Assembly (NCBI RefSeq): GCF_012955605.1
Contig: NZ_CP052135.1
Coordinates: 1 to 64,000, forward strand
Direction of reading: 5' to 3'
DNA length: 64,000 nt
From: Bacillus fonticola
GTDB taxonomy: Bacteria; Bacillota; Bacilli; Bacillales; JC228
The position numbers and the translations under genes were made by a program. The first letter of the stretch is position 1; each line of letters opens with the position of its first letter. This document shows, in pieces, positions 16,377 to 26,468 of this stretch. The notes below the pieces were generated by a model. The model searched no databases. It had not been told where the DNA came from and saw only the letters and a program-made list of their open reading frames with translations.

Positions 16377-16412
16377 AGAAGGACCCAAAAAGGGTTCTTT
16401 TTTTTTTTTTTG
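16377..16412 (+). terminator. Terminator 1 of rRNA operon 1
   Basis: AAGGACCC (one G-T pair) and GGGTTCTT form a stem with an AAAAA loop, followed by an unusually long T run of about 15. Confidence 0.9.
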
Positions 16413-16481
16413 AGAAAAACGTCTTCAATAACTACAGTTCCTGCGTGTCCAGATGCAAAGCAAGGAACCTCTGCTAAACGC

Positions 16482-16546
16482 ACGCCGTCCATGGCGTAAA
16501 ACATGCACACTCACGTCCTGTGAGCGTGAGAGTAGGACGCTTCCAA
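16482..16546 (+). repeat. Partial, diverged copy of the 5S-trailer repeat
   Basis: CGCCGTCCATGGCG, ACATGCACAC, and GCGTGAGAGTAGGACGCTTCC resemble the last 65 bases of the 156-base trailer repeat, including the 5S-like end (16526-16546), with several substitutions. It lies beyond the first terminator and before a second one. Confidence 0.65.
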
Positions 16547-16553
16547 GTAATAT

Positions 16554-16596
16554 AAAAAAGCTGCTTCACGTTAGTGCGGGAGACAGCTTTTTATTT
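16554..16596 (+). terminator. Terminator 2 downstream of rRNA operon 1
   Basis: AAAAAAGCTG pairs with CAGCTTTTTA across a 20-base loop that is itself partly self-complementary; a T run follows. It faces the converging yaaC gene and can act in both directions. Confidence 0.75.
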
Positions 16597-16624
16597 CTTA
16601 ATAGTAATCAATCGAAATTGAGTG

Positions 16625-17587
16625 TCATGACCCGCGGATGTCATGAACTTTAGTACCTAGCCAATTTGAAATAAGGTGGTTGATTTTCTTAGTAGCGACA
16701 GCAATGTATTCTGTTAGTAGACCGTATTCGTTTCCTTGTCGGTAGTGGAGTGTTTCAAGCCACCATTCTGTTTCGTATCTGCTGATCATACTAAGATTGT
16801 AGAGAATGAGGTAATGAATAAGCAGATCTGGTACTGTTGTCCATTTACTTAGCTGAGATGGGAGCGACCAGTGTTGTGATGCAGCGCTATAGCGTAATGG
16901 GAGCATTTTTTCCTCATTTTTCGGGGGAATCATGTGAGTGTGTATGAGATGATCTCCGTTTTTCTCCCAAGAAGAAAAAAGTGAATTTTTCTCTTTCATA
17001 AATTGATTAAATCGAGTTGTCGTCATGTGATAAGTATCAAGTACTTTGTCAGAAAGAACCCATCCGTTATTTGATTGACAGTCGAAACGAATTGGTTCTC
17101 CATTATAAAAGGTAAACGCTTCATTCATTTCTGGCACCTCTTGTAGAAGAGTGAGCATAGAAACTTTTTCCCCCTCAAGAAATTGTTTCACGTGAAACAT
17201 GTTGGTTGCTGCGTGCATAAAGAGTCCGTTTCGCTGAATCTTCACTTCGTCTTTTAGAAATGTATATTGTTGTTTTTTTCTTTTTCTTGATGTGACACCG
17301 TGGGCAAGTACAGTGGTTGTCTCTGGATATAAAGGGTCTATAGTCAGAAGGCATGCCTTTAAATGTTGAACTAATCCGTAAAAGAGTAGGGTTGGTTTAA
17401 TTTGGTTAGGGGTGTGTTCAGCGTTGTCTAAATAAATGCTTCCTTGTTCAAGGTAATACATGAACGGTGTGCAATTATTAAAAGCATGTTTTTGATCCAT
17501 ATGAATACGTTCGTAAGCGGATGCTAAGAAGGAACGGGCAAACTCCGCACTCTGGAATAAATGAAGGTCATTAAGTTGATATTTCAT
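16625..17587 (-). CDS. yaaC: YaaC family protein
   Basis: A 320-residue member of the YaaC family, whose function is unknown. In B. subtilis yaaC lies at the same spot, between the first rRNA operon and guaB, and also on the opposite strand to its neighbours. The sequence is rich in aromatic and helical segments (LHLFQSAEFARSF, LLFYGLVQHLKACLLT, FLIHYLILYNLSMISRYE-like segments) without a signal peptide or catalytic motif that I recognise. AGGAG lies eight bases before its ATG. Family assignment rests on length, content and synteny. Confidence 0.88.
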   Translation of the reverse strand: MKYQLNDLHLFQSAEFARSFLASAYERIHMDQKHAFNNCTPFMYYLEQGSIYLDNAEHTPNQIKPTLLFYGLVQHLKACLLTIDPLYPETTTVLAHGVTSRKRKKQQYTFLKDEVKIQRNGLFMHAATNMFHVKQFLEGEKVSMLTLLQEVPEMNEAFTFYNGEPIRFDCQSNNGWVLSDKVLDTYHMTTTRFNQFMKEKNSLFSSWEKNGDHLIHTHMIPPKNEEKMLPLRYSAASQHWSLPSQLSKWTTVPDLLIHYLILYNLSMISRYETEWWLETLHYRQGNEYGLLTEYIAVATKKINHLISNWLGTKVHDIRGS

Positions 17588-17639
17588 TGGTGCCAGCTCC
17601 TAAATGGAATTTTGAAAAGTTTGTCTTATCTCTCTTGTA

Positions 17640-17668
17640 TTGACATAGTCTTGTCCAGTTGGTAACCT
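17640..17668 (+). promoter_or_regulatory. Candidate guaB promoter
   Basis: TTGACA (17640-17645) is followed after 17 bases by TAACCT (17663-17668), a poor -10. It lies 32 bases before the guaB start in the yaaC-guaB divergent gap. The -35 is convincing, the rest is not. Confidence 0.4.
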
Positions 17669-17696
17669 ACTACTAATATTTTTCGGGGAGGCGTAG

Positions 17697-19166
<1,470 letters not shown>

Positions 19167-19229
19167 AACACATTGATACGGTGAGTGTACAACTCGTGTT
19201 TTTACGAAAATCGTGACATTTTACACAGG

Positions 19230-19261
19230 TAGACAGTGCGACTTGCGCTGTCTATTTTTTT
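19230..19261 (+). terminator. Terminator after guaB
   Basis: TAGACAGTGC pairs with GCGCTGTCTA (one G-U) over a five-base loop, followed by TTTTTTT. Confidence 0.9.
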
Positions 19262-19323
19262 AGGGGAGCTTGTGGTAAACTGGAGAAAGTGTTTTGACAA
19301 GTTATGAAAACGGAGGGCGCACC

Positions 19324-20619
19324 ATGAAGCAATATAAAATGATATCATTTACGGCGATTCTTTCCTTTGTTCTATTTTTGGGGGCAGTTGTTTCTTCCAT
19401 TAACTCAACAGTTATTGCCGCGGAAACAGATATAACACCTAATGCGGAAGCTGCGATTTTGCTGGACGGTGAAACTGGACAAGTTCTTTATGAAAAGAAT
19501 GCTGACACCGCGCTTGGTGTGGCAAGTATGGCAAAAATGATGACCGAGTATTTAGTCTTGGAAGCAATCGAAGAAGGTAGAATTTCTTGGGACCAGGATG
19601 TTTTAATTAATGAATATATTTATAATTTGTCCCGCGCCCCTGGGTTGTCAAATGTGGGGCTAACACAAGGAGAAGCGTATACAGTTGAAGAGCTATACAG
19701 AGCGATGGCCATCTTCTCAGGGAACGCCGCGACTGTTGCCTTAGCAGAAGTTGTAGCAGGAACCGAAACCGAGTTCGTTAAGCAAATGAACGACAAAGCG
19801 GCTGAACTTGGTTTAGAAGATTATAAATTTGTCAATTCAACTGGGTTAAATAATAGTAGTTTACTAGGGCAGTACCCTGAAGGAACCGGTGAAAATGAAG
19901 AGAACGTCATGAGTGCAAGAGACACGGCTAAATTAGCCTACCGCTTATTACAAGACTACCCAGAGGTCCTGGATACGGCGAGTGTGTCCCGTTTAGAATT
20001 CCGGGATGGCCGATCGTACCCGAACTTCAACTGGATGCTTCCGGGACTCATCTATGAGTATGAAGGTGTAGATGGACTGAAAACGGGATCCACTGAATTT
20101 GCTGGTTATGGATTTACAGCCACAGCAGAACGAGACGGACAGCGGTTCATTTCTGTTGTCATGAAAACAGCTTCTCAGGAAGAACGCTTTTCGGAGACTA
20201 GAGCGCTTTTGAATTATGCATTTTCTTCCTACAGTGAACAAGAAGTACTTGAAGACGGATTTGTTCCAGAGCAAGATTCGATTACTGTAGAAAAAGGGAA
20301 GGAAGCTGAGATCGCGATCGCAGGAGAAGGAAGCTTGAATCTCCTTTTAGAAAGTGGCGAAGCTGAAAATTACAAACCAGTCGTTGTCCTTGATGAAGAA
20401 TCATTAACAGCTCCAGTGGAAGCTGGTCAACAAGTAGGAACAATTGAACTACAGTATACAGGTGAGGGTTCGAGTGGGTTTATTGATGGGGATGACAAGA
20501 TGACGGTCCCGCTTGTGACACAAGGATCGGTGGAAAAAGCAAATTGGTTTGTGCTGATGTTCCGAGGTATTGGTGACTTTTTCGCCGGACTATGGGGAAC
20601 TGTAATCGGTTGGTTCTAA
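19324..20619 (+). CDS. dacA: D-alanyl-D-alanine carboxypeptidase, PBP5 type
   Basis: DacA trims the terminal D-Ala from peptidoglycan pentapeptides outside the membrane. The ATG at 19324 follows CGGAGGGC; an in-frame upstream start at 19294 is less likely. The 431-residue precursor has a signal peptide (MKQYKMISF...SSINSTVIAA, cleavage about residue 31-36), the catalytic SxxK as SMAK (Ser68, Lys71), SGN, and KTG in DGLKTGSTEFAGYG. A PBP5 C-terminal beta domain follows, and the last 25 residues form an amphipathic anchor rich in F, W and G. A strong terminator follows the gene. Confidence 0.96.
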   Translation: MKQYKMISFTAILSFVLFLGAVVSSINSTVIAAETDITPNAEAAILLDGETGQVLYEKNADTALGVASMAKMMTEYLVLEAIEEGRISWDQDVLINEYIYNLSRAPGLSNVGLTQGEAYTVEELYRAMAIFSGNAATVALAEVVAGTETEFVKQMNDKAAELGLEDYKFVNSTGLNNSSLLGQYPEGTGENEENVMSARDTAKLAYRLLQDYPEVLDTASVSRLEFRDGRSYPNFNWMLPGLIYEYEGVDGLKTGSTEFAGYGFTATAERDGQRFISVVMKTASQEERFSETRALLNYAFSSYSEQEVLEDGFVPEQDSITVEKGKEAEIAIAGEGSLNLLLESGEAENYKPVVVLDEESLTAPVEAGQQVGTIELQYTGEGSSGFIDGDDKMTVPLVTQGSVEKANWFVLMFRGIGDFFAGLWGTVIGWF

Positions 20620-20650
20620 TTCCTTTTATGAAGCGAATCAATCTTGTAGG

Positions 20651-20706
20651 AAAAGAGAGGTTTTTCGTGCTACAATAAGAGCACGAAACAACCTCTCTTT
20701 TTTCGG
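20651..20706 (+). terminator. Terminator after dacA
   Basis: AAAAGAGAGGTT and AACCTCTCTTTT form the outer stem, with TTCGTGCT/AGAGCACGAA as an inner stem; a T run follows. Confidence 0.9.
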
Positions 20707-20767
20707 ATAATACATATTCTTTTACGAAACGATAAGAAGAGAAGAGCACCTGAAGGGGTTGAACTTT

Positions 20768-21649
20768 ATGCAACAAGGTACAGATCGAGTGAAACGTGGT
20801 ATGGCTGAAATGCAAAAAGGTGGCGTCATTATGGACGTTGTCAATGCAGAGCAAGCAAAAATTGCTGAAGAAGCTGGCGCTGTTGCCGTTATGGCATTAG
20901 AGCGCGTACCTGCAGACATCCGAGCTGCTGGTGGCGTCGCACGGATGGCAGACCCACGCATTGTAGAAGACGTAATGAACGCAGTGACGATTCCTGTCAT
21001 GGCGAAAGCAAGAATTGGACATATTGTCGAAGCGCGTGTCCTCGAAGCAATGGGTGTTGATTATATTGATGAGAGTGAAGTATTAACTCCAGCTGATGAG
21101 GAGTATCACCTAGATAAAAAATCATATACCGTACCATTTGTTTGTGGATGCCGTGATATCGGCGAAGCAGCTCGCCGTATCGGAGAAGGTGCGTCTATGC
21201 TTCGTACGAAAGGTGAGCCAGGTACAGGAAACATTGTGGAAGCAGTTCGTCATATGCGAAAAGTGAATGCACAAGTTCGTAAAATTGTTCATATGAATGA
21301 GGACGAGCTGATGACAGAAGCAAAAGTTCACGGGGCTCCGTATGAAGTACTTTTGCAAATTAAAAATCATGGCAAATTACCTGTCGTGAACTTTGCTGCT
21401 GGTGGAGTCGCAACACCTGCGGATGCAGCGCTTATGATGGCGCTTGGGGCAGACGGAGTATTTGTTGGTTCTGGAATCTTCAAATCAGAAACACCAGAGA
21501 AGTTTGCGAAAGCGATCGTGGAAGCAACAACTCATTTTGAAGACTATGAGCTGATCGCAAAACTTTCTAAAGGGTTGGGCATTCCGATGAAAGGGATGGA
21601 AATCTCTAACCTAGCTCCTGAACAACGTATGCAAGATCGCGGTTGGTAA
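20768..21649 (+). CDS. pdxS: Pyridoxal 5'-phosphate synthase, synthase subunit PdxS
   Basis: PdxS condenses ribose 5-phosphate, glyceraldehyde 3-phosphate and ammonia from PdxT into pyridoxal 5'-phosphate, within a 12+12 complex. The 293-residue TIM-barrel protein is highly conserved: [20 protein letters not shown] near the start, VMAKARIGH with the first Schiff-base lysine (about 81), [12 protein letters not shown] with the second lysine (about 149), and the C-terminal [16 protein letters not shown] lies upstream of the ATG; a TTG at 20759 is an unlikely alternative. pdxT begins 12 bases after its stop. Confidence 0.98.
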   Translation: MQQGTDRVKRGMAEMQKGGVIMDVVNAEQAKIAEEAGAVAVMALERVPADIRAAGGVARMADPRIVEDVMNAVTIPVMAKARIGHIVEARVLEAMGVDYIDESEVLTPADEEYHLDKKSYTVPFVCGCRDIGEAARRIGEGASMLRTKGEPGTGNIVEAVRHMRKVNAQVRKIVHMNEDELMTEAKVHGAPYEVLLQIKNHGKLPVVNFAAGGVATPADAALMMALGADGVFVGSGIFKSETPEKFAKAIVEATTHFEDYELIAKLSKGLGIPMKGMEISNLAPEQRMQDRGW

Positions 21650-21661
21650 GGAGTGAGTGGA

Positions 21662-22240
21662 ATGAAGATTGGTGTGTTAGGACTACAAGGTGCAGTTAGA
21701 GAGCATGTCAAAGCTGTGGAAGCTCTTGGAGAAACTGCTGTCGTGATTAAAAAACGGGAGCAGCTTCACGAAATTGACGGGCTGATGCTACCCGGTGGAG
21801 AGAGCACGACCATGCGTAGGCTCATCGACCGTTACGGATTCATGGAAGATTTGCGAGCGCTCGCTGAGCAGAAGCTACCGATGTTCGGAACGTGTGCGGG
21901 ATGCATATTGTTGGCCAAGCATATTGTGGACGCACCCGAGCCTCATATTGCGGCGATGGATATTAAGGTGGAGCGTAATTCCTTTGGGAGACAGCGTGAA
22001 AGCTTTGAAGTCGATCTACCTGTTGCATACCTTGGTGAAGAGGACTTTCCTGCTGTCTTTATCCGGGCGCCACACATCGTGGAAGCCGGCGAAAACGTGG
22101 AAGTATTAGCGAAATATGACGGCCGGATCGTAGCGGCACAGCAAAGCCATTTGCTTGCTTGTTCTTTCCATCCTGAGCTAACAGACGATCACCGCATGAC
22201 GAGGCATTTTATTGAGATGGTTCGTCAGCACGCAAAATAG
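21662..22240 (+). CDS. pdxT: Pyridoxal 5'-phosphate synthase, glutaminase subunit PdxT
   Basis: PdxT hydrolyses glutamine and passes ammonia to PdxS. The 192-residue class I glutamine amidotransferase has the oxyanion segment [12 protein letters not shown], the nucleophile cysteine in [11 protein letters not shown] (about residue 79; a Leu to Cys change after the CAG is unusual but not catalytic), and the His-Glu pair in [15 protein letters not shown], which overlaps the pdxS stop, precedes the ATG by eight bases, indicating coupled translation with pdxS. Confidence 0.97.
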   Translation: MKIGVLGLQGAVREHVKAVEALGETAVVIKKREQLHEIDGLMLPGGESTTMRRLIDRYGFMEDLRALAEQKLPMFGTCAGCILLAKHIVDAPEPHIAAMDIKVERNSFGRQRESFEVDLPVAYLGEEDFPAVFIRAPHIVEAGENVEVLAKYDGRIVAAQQSHLLACSFHPELTDDHRMTRHFIEMVRQHAK

Positions 22241-22242
22241 GC

Positions 22243-22271
22243 TTGCAATTTGTTTTTGTAACGTGTATGGT
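22243..22271 (+). promoter_or_regulatory. serS promoter
   Basis: TTGCAA (22243-22248), 17-base spacer, TATGGT (22266-22271), just after the pdxT stop and just ahead of the T-box leader. Confidence 0.6.
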
Positions 22272-22284
22272 ATGTAACAAACTA

Positions 22285-22540
22285 TAGCGGAATAAACGCG
22301 TTGAAAGGAACTAGTATAAGGAATCGCCTTTTGTAGAGAGTCGGTGGGTGGTGCGAACCGATAAAGGCAGCCTTAGAATCCATCCTGGAGCGGGTGAATG
22401 AAAGGCAATTGCCTGTAACTTCACACGGGGTGACTCGATACAGTCTACAAGCCGGAGAACGATTCATTTGTTCTCAACTAGGGTGGCAACGCGGGTTAGC
22501 TCTCGTCCCTTTTCTCTTAGGGATGAGGGCTTTTTCTATT
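22285..22540 (+). promoter_or_regulatory. Serine T-box riboswitch of serS
   Basis: The leader has the T-box sequence GGGTGGCAACGCGGG (22481-22495), which in the antiterminator pairs with the uncharged tRNA end. The competing terminator pairs GCTCTCGTCCC with GGGATGAGGGC (about 22499-22533) and is followed by TTTTT. Stem I includes GAGAGTCGGTGGGTGGTGC, and a serine codon TCC at 22379-22381, placed like the TGC in the cysE leader, is the likely specifier. Low charged tRNA-Ser should allow serS transcription. The ATG of serS follows by 20 bases. Confidence 0.93.
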
Positions 22541-22560
22541 CCAAAAAGGAGGAAATCATT

Positions 22561-23835
22561 ATGTTGGATATGAAATTATTACGTACAAATTTTCAGGAAG
22601 TGAAAGAAAAACTCTCTCATCGTGGAGAGGATCTGACTGACTTTGACAAATTTGAGCAATTAGATGTAAGACGGCGCGAACTGATCGTGCAAACTGAGGA
22701 GCTTAAAGGTAAGCGTAATGAAGCAAGCCAAAGAATAGCAGAAATGAAGCGAGCAAAGGAAAATGCCGATGCAGCGATTGCGGAAATGCGCGCTGTCGGT
22801 GACCAAGTGAAAAAATTTGATGACGAGTTACGGGTAGTAGAGGCAGAATTAGAAAAGTTATTGCTCTCTATCCCGAACATTCCTCACGAAAGTACACCAG
22901 TAGGGGAAACAGAGGACGATAATATAGAGGTACGCCAATGGGGTGACGTACGCGAATTCAACTTCGACATACAACCGCACTGGGATGTAGCGACAAACCT
23001 CGACATTGTCGATTTTGAACGAGCTGGCAAAGTAACAGGTAGCCGCTTTGTCTTTTACAAAGGACTCGGAGCTCGCTTAGAACGTGCATTGATGAACTTC
23101 ATGATTGACTTGCACACAGATGAGCATGAGTATCATGAAGTATTGCCACCTTACTTAGTCAACCGGGAGAGCATGACAGGCACTGGTCAACTACCAAAGT
23201 TTGAAGAGGATGCCTTTAAAATTCGTGAAGAGGACTATTTCCTTGTCCCGACTGCAGAAGTGCCAGTGACAAACTTACATCGTGATGAAATTTTAGACGG
23301 GGAAACGCTACCACGCAAATACGTTGCCTTCAGCACCAATTTCCGCTCTGAAGCAGGATCTGCCGGGCGCGACACACGCGGACTCATCCGCCAGCATCAG
23401 TTTAACAAAGTCGAGCTTGTCCACTTTGTGAAGCCTGAGGAGTCTTATGCGGTGTTAGAACAACTGACAGGTCATGCGGAGAAAGTGTTGCAGCTATTAG
23501 GACTACCCTATCGCGTGCTCAGCATGTGTACAGCGGACTTAGGATTTACGGCAGCGAAAAAATACGACATCGAAGTATGGATCCCGAGTCAAGAAACGTA
23601 CCGAGAAATCTCTTCTTGCAGTAACTTCGAAGCGTACCAAGCACGCCGCGCCAACATCCGTTTCCGCCGCGAAGCAAAAGGCAAGCCAGAGCACGTCCAC
23701 ACACTTAACGGAAGTGGTTTAGCAATCGGACGTACCGTTGCTGCGATTTTGGAGAATTACCAAAACGAAGATGGCACGGTGACGATTCCTGAGGTGTTAC
23801 GTTCTTATATGGGGAATAAGACGGTGATTGGGTAA
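22561..23835 (+). CDS. serS: Seryl-tRNA synthetase
   Basis: SerS charges tRNA-Ser with serine in the cytosol. The start at 22561 follows AAAAGGAGGAAA. The 424-residue class II synthetase (B. subtilis 425) has an N-terminal coiled-coil arm (about 25-100, rich in E and K) that grips the long variable arm of tRNA-Ser, then class II motifs: motif 2 [15 protein letters not shown] and motif 3 [11 protein letters not shown]. It is controlled by the upstream T-box and, fittingly, a tRNA-Ser gene follows 158 bases later. Confidence 0.98.
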   Translation: MLDMKLLRTNFQEVKEKLSHRGEDLTDFDKFEQLDVRRRELIVQTEELKGKRNEASQRIAEMKRAKENADAAIAEMRAVGDQVKKFDDELRVVEAELEKLLLSIPNIPHESTPVGETEDDNIEVRQWGDVREFNFDIQPHWDVATNLDIVDFERAGKVTGSRFVFYKGLGARLERALMNFMIDLHTDEHEYHEVLPPYLVNRESMTGTGQLPKFEEDAFKIREEDYFLVPTAEVPVTNLHRDEILDGETLPRKYVAFSTNFRSEAGSAGRDTRGLIRQHQFNKVELVHFVKPEESYAVLEQLTGHAEKVLQLLGLPYRVLSMCTADLGFTAAKKYDIEVWIPSQETYREISSCSNFEAYQARRANIRFRREAKGKPEHVHTLNGSGLAIGRTVAAILENYQNEDGTVTIPEVLRSYMGNKTVIG

Positions 23836-23867
23836 TTTCATTGTTCAAACGACAATCTGTTAAATGT

Positions 23868-23925
23868 CGTCAACAGCTTTGACAAAGGGCAAGAATCCTC
23901 TTTGAAAAGCTGTTGGCGTTTTTTG
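23868..23925 (+). terminator. Terminator after serS
   Basis: CGTCAACAGCTTT pairs with AAAGCTGTTGGCG (one G-U) and is followed by TTTTTT. Confidence 0.88.
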
Positions 23926-23948
23926 TTTATTGTTTTTCTCATTTCATG

Positions 23949-23978
23949 TTGACACTCCACAACAAACCATGTTATAGT
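23949..23978 (+). promoter_or_regulatory. tRNA-Ser promoter
   Basis: TTGACA (23949-23954), 18-base spacer, TATAGT (23973-23978), 15 bases before the tRNA. Confidence 0.8.
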
Positions 23979-23993
23979 ATCTCTTGTCGACAC

Positions 23994-24086
23994 GGAGGAA
24001 TACCCAAGTCTGGCTGAAGGGATCGGTCTTGAAAACCGACAGGGGTGTAACAGCCCGCGGGGGTTCGAATCCCTCTTCCTCCTCCA
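23994..24086 (+). tRNA. tRNA-Ser (TGA)
   Basis: 93 bases with a long variable arm, acceptor arms GGAGGAA/TTCCTCC, anticodon loop CTTGAAA with TGA, and encoded CCA (24084-24086). The base before CCA is T, whereas bacterial serine tRNAs nearly always have G at position 73. Located after serS as in B. subtilis trnSL-Ser1. Confidence 0.95.
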
Positions 24087-24125
24087 TTTTTACAATCAAC
24101 CATAGCGCATAAAATATGGAGATAA

Positions 24126-24154
24126 AACCAAGGTTACGCAGCCTTGGTTTTTTT
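24126..24154 (+). terminator. Terminator after tRNA-Ser
   Basis: AAACCAAGG and CCTTGGTTT form a nine-base stem over TTACGCAG, then TTTTTT. Confidence 0.93.
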
Positions 24155-24261
24155 GTGTGCTTTTTTACGTTTTCAACGACCAGTAGAGCGATTTCAACTA
24201 CCAGTTGATCGTCTCTTGCCCAAGTCGTGTGCTACGCTTGCCTTACAACCGAAATGGGGGA

Positions 24262-24402
24262 ATGAGAATGTTAACTGCAAGTCGAATTGGCGCATATATA
24301 TCCAAGCTAAGAAAAGAAAACATGTGGACACAGGCAGAGTTACCTATAGGATTTACTAGTAGTGCTTCTATTCGGTGGAATTTTCTCTTATTATATGGGT
24401 AA
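24262..24402 (+). pseudogene. Remnant of an XRE-type helix-turn-helix regulator
   Basis: After the tRNA-Ser terminator, a frame starting at ATG 24262 or 24268 reads MLTASRIGAYISKLRKENMW then TQAEL, which looks like the first two helices of an XRE-family HTH domain (IGxxIxxLRKExxWTQxEL). The match stops at about 24350 and the frame closes at 24402 after 47 codons without the recognition helix. GGGGG upstream could be a ribosome site. This suggests a truncated regulator left from an inserted element; the match is from pattern reading only. Confidence 0.5.
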
Positions 24403-24470
24403 TGGTTATTCTTCTTTATCTTTGTCAACGATGAAGAAGTAGTAGGCTTATTCGAATAGAGGTGATTGAT

Positions 24471-25505
24471 ATGAAACTTCACGTTCAAAATTTCAACATG
24501 ATTAAAGAAGCTAATTTAGAGTTAAATGGACTTACCGTTATCGCAGGCGATAATGATACAGGGAAAAGTACAATTGGGAAGTTATTGTTTTCAATTATAA
24601 AATCATATAATATGTCGCGAGTAAAGGCAGAGAGAAAAGGACATGCAGCGTATGAAGGTACTTTCCGACAAGTACTTTCTCTTGTATTTGAAAGTTTTGA
24701 CGTGAGTGACGCAACTCTTGCACTCATTCACGATGAGAAAAAGCAGTATGAAGTGACTGGCAATCAAACGGGTTACATGAGGATAAATGCCAACAGTGAG
24801 GCGTTTAAGTTGGAGGATTCCATTTATATTGAGAGTCCGATTGTATGGAGCTTAGTAGACTTCTTCTCTACGGTCAGCAAATTGCGCGAACAAGATGAGA
24901 TGTTTGGTATTGCGGATGAAATTACATATCCATACTTGCTGTGGGATTTATATCGCAAACTTACACTCAGGCGGAACTTTGTGTTACCCCAAGAAAATAA
25001 ATATTTAGCTATACCTGCTGAAATTTCTACGATAGTTGGTGGGGATGTTGATACTAGCTCATTAAATCGCTTTTCTTTTGTTCGAAAAGATGACCAGGAA
25101 AAGTTCCCGATTTCGACTGTGGCGAGTGGGATTAAAAGTTTTGCAATTTTAGATATGTTAACAAGAAATAAGCATATACACCCTAACAGTGTGTTAATTA
25201 TTGACGAACCGGAAGTCCATCTCCACCCAAAGTGGGAGTATGAATATGCACGTATGATTGCTCAGTTTGTGAAGCTAGGTGTACGAGTTGTTGTGACAAC
25301 GCATAGTTTGTACATGGTGAAGGCTCTGAGGGAATTCACAAAAGAGATACCAGATCATGTGAATTTCTATTTGACTTCTAAAAATGAGAGGCATCAATCA
25401 GAGTTTGAAGATGTGACACATGAAACACATAAAATTTTCAAAAAGTTTGCAGATCCCCTTCAACCAGCTAATAAATTTTGGCAAAGATCAAGGGCTTTTT
25501 CATGA
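24471..25505 (+). CDS. AAA family ATPase (AAA_21/OLD-like)
   Basis: A 344-residue ABC-type ATPase without transmembrane or transporter parts. Walker A GDNDTGKST is at residues 26-34, the Walker B with family signature LIIDEPEVHLHP is near 243-253, and a switch histidine follows in VVVTTHSLYMV (about 278). This layout is typical of AAA_21-type ATPases that appear in phage defence modules (AbiEii/OLD-like groups), but no nuclease domain is present. The ATG follows AGAGGTGAT; a GTG at 24462 is possible. B. subtilis has nothing between its tRNA-Ser and dck, so this is an insertion. A second frame overlaps its 3' end (25420-25719). Function is not known. Confidence 0.8.
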   Translation: MKLHVQNFNMIKEANLELNGLTVIAGDNDTGKSTIGKLLFSIIKSYNMSRVKAERKGHAAYEGTFRQVLSLVFESFDVSDATLALIHDEKKQYEVTGNQTGYMRINANSEAFKLEDSIYIESPIVWSLVDFFSTVSKLREQDEMFGIADEITYPYLLWDLYRKLTLRRNFVLPQENKYLAIPAEISTIVGGDVDTSSLNRFSFVRKDDQEKFPISTVASGIKSFAILDMLTRNKHIHPNSVLIIDEPEVHLHPKWEYEYARMIAQFVKLGVRVVVTTHSLYMVKALREFTKEIPDHVNFYLTSKNERHQSEFEDVTHETHKIFKKFADPLQPANKFWQRSRAFS

Positions 25506-25719
25506 GATTCCCTTAAAAGAAGTGGGACATACAGTGTGCAGAAGAGATGTCAATGCCGAGGAGTTAATTGAGTTTACCCTATTTTATTTGGCAGATGAAT
25601 CGCTTTCACCTGATTTATTTATCCAACTAAAGTTGAGTGAGTTACTTGAGACAAACTTTACGCAAAACGAAAAGCCAATCTTAATGACTTGTAGTCAGAT
25701 TGAATCTTATTTAGGATAG
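25420..25719 (+). CDS. Possible small protein overlapping the ATPase 3' end
   Basis: In the +1 frame relative to the ATPase, an open frame of 99 codons runs from ATG 25420 to 25719, continuing 214 bases past the ATPase stop. The part beyond the ATPase (LFHEIPLKEVGHTV, DVNAEELIEFTLFYLADE) looks like genuine acidic helical protein. It has no clear ribosome site; alternative starts include GTG at 25522 (65 residues). It may be a partner gene translated by coupling, or the true C-terminus of the ATPase displaced by a frameshift near 25420-25505. I do not recognise the family. Confidence 0.4.
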   Translation: MKHIKFSKSLQIPFNQLINFGKDQGLFHEIPLKEVGHTVCRRDVNAEELIEFTLFYLADESLSPDLFIQLKLSELLETNFTQNEKPILMTCSQIESYLG

Positions 25720-25762
25720 CGTATTGTTACATAATAGAGTGATCCTTCTTCTTATTGATAGA

Positions 25763-25797
25763 AAAAAGGACGCCCTCTACACATTGGGCGTCCTTTT
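25763..25797. terminator. Bidirectional terminator between the ATPase cassette and dck
   Basis: AAAGGACGCCC and GGGCGTCCTTT pair perfectly over TCTACACATT, with A and T runs on the outside, so it can end transcripts from both convergent units. Confidence 0.9.
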
Positions 25798-25799
25798 CC

Positions 25800-26468
25800 T
25801 CATTTCCTCGCCAACGCAGGCTGATTCAAAAAACTACTCATCCGCTCAACAATCGTTTCAACCGAACCTGGATTATTAACCAAGTCATACTCATTAATGT
25901 TAATGCGCATAACTGGACAAGAGTTGAACTCATTAATCCATTTCTCGTAACGTCCGTGCATTTCTTCCCAGTAGGACAATGGCGTTTGCTTCTCCATTGG
26001 TCGACCGCGCTCTTGAATGCGGTGTACCACGTCATCGAATGATCCTTCCAGATAAATGAGGAGATTCGGATGAGGGAAGTACGGCGTCATCACCATCGCA
26101 TCGAATAAACTTCTGTACGTATCGTAGTCTGTTTCAGACATATTTCCTTTTTCGTAATGCATTTTAGCGAAGATACCTGTGTCTTCGTAAATAGAGCGGT
26201 CCTGTACAAATCCACCGCCATATTCGAAAATGCGTTTTTGCTCCTTGAAACGCTCTGCTAAGAAGTACACTTGCAAATGGAAGCTCCAGCGCTCAAAGTT
26301 TGCATAAAACTTGTCCAAATACGGGTTCGTTTCCACCTTTTCAAATGATGTGCGAAATCCGAGTGCGTCGCTCAATGTACGCGTCATCGTGGATTTCCCT
26401 ACTCCTACAGTTCCCGCAATTGTAATCACTGCTTGGGAGGGAATATTATAGTGTTCGCGAAGGTTCAT
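25800..26468 (-). CDS. dck: Deoxyadenosine/deoxycytidine kinase
   Basis: Salvages deoxyadenosine and deoxycytidine by phosphorylation. The 222-residue protein has the P-loop GTVGVGKST near residues 19-27, the ERS-like motif VQDRSIYED, and a lid region IQERGRPME. It matches B. subtilis Dck (YaaG), including RWSFHLQVYFLAERFKEQK. Its start overlaps the last 23 bases of dgk, so the two are translated as a pair. A terminator follows directly after its stop. Confidence 0.96.
   Translation of the reverse strand: MNLREHYNIPSQAVITIAGTVGVGKSTMTRTLSDALGFRTSFEKVETNPYLDKFYANFERWSFHLQVYFLAERFKEQKRIFEYGGGFVQDRSIYEDTGIFAKMHYEKGNMSETDYDTYRSLFDAMVMTPYFPHPNLLIYLEGSFDDVVHRIQERGRPMEKQTPLSYWEEMHGRYEKWINEFNSCPVMRININEYDLVNNPGSVETIVERMSSFLNQPALARK

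Noticed and set aside
24144-24359. Frame spanning the tRNA-Ser terminator
   Set aside because: It begins inside the terminator hairpin and competes with the better supported HTH-like frame.
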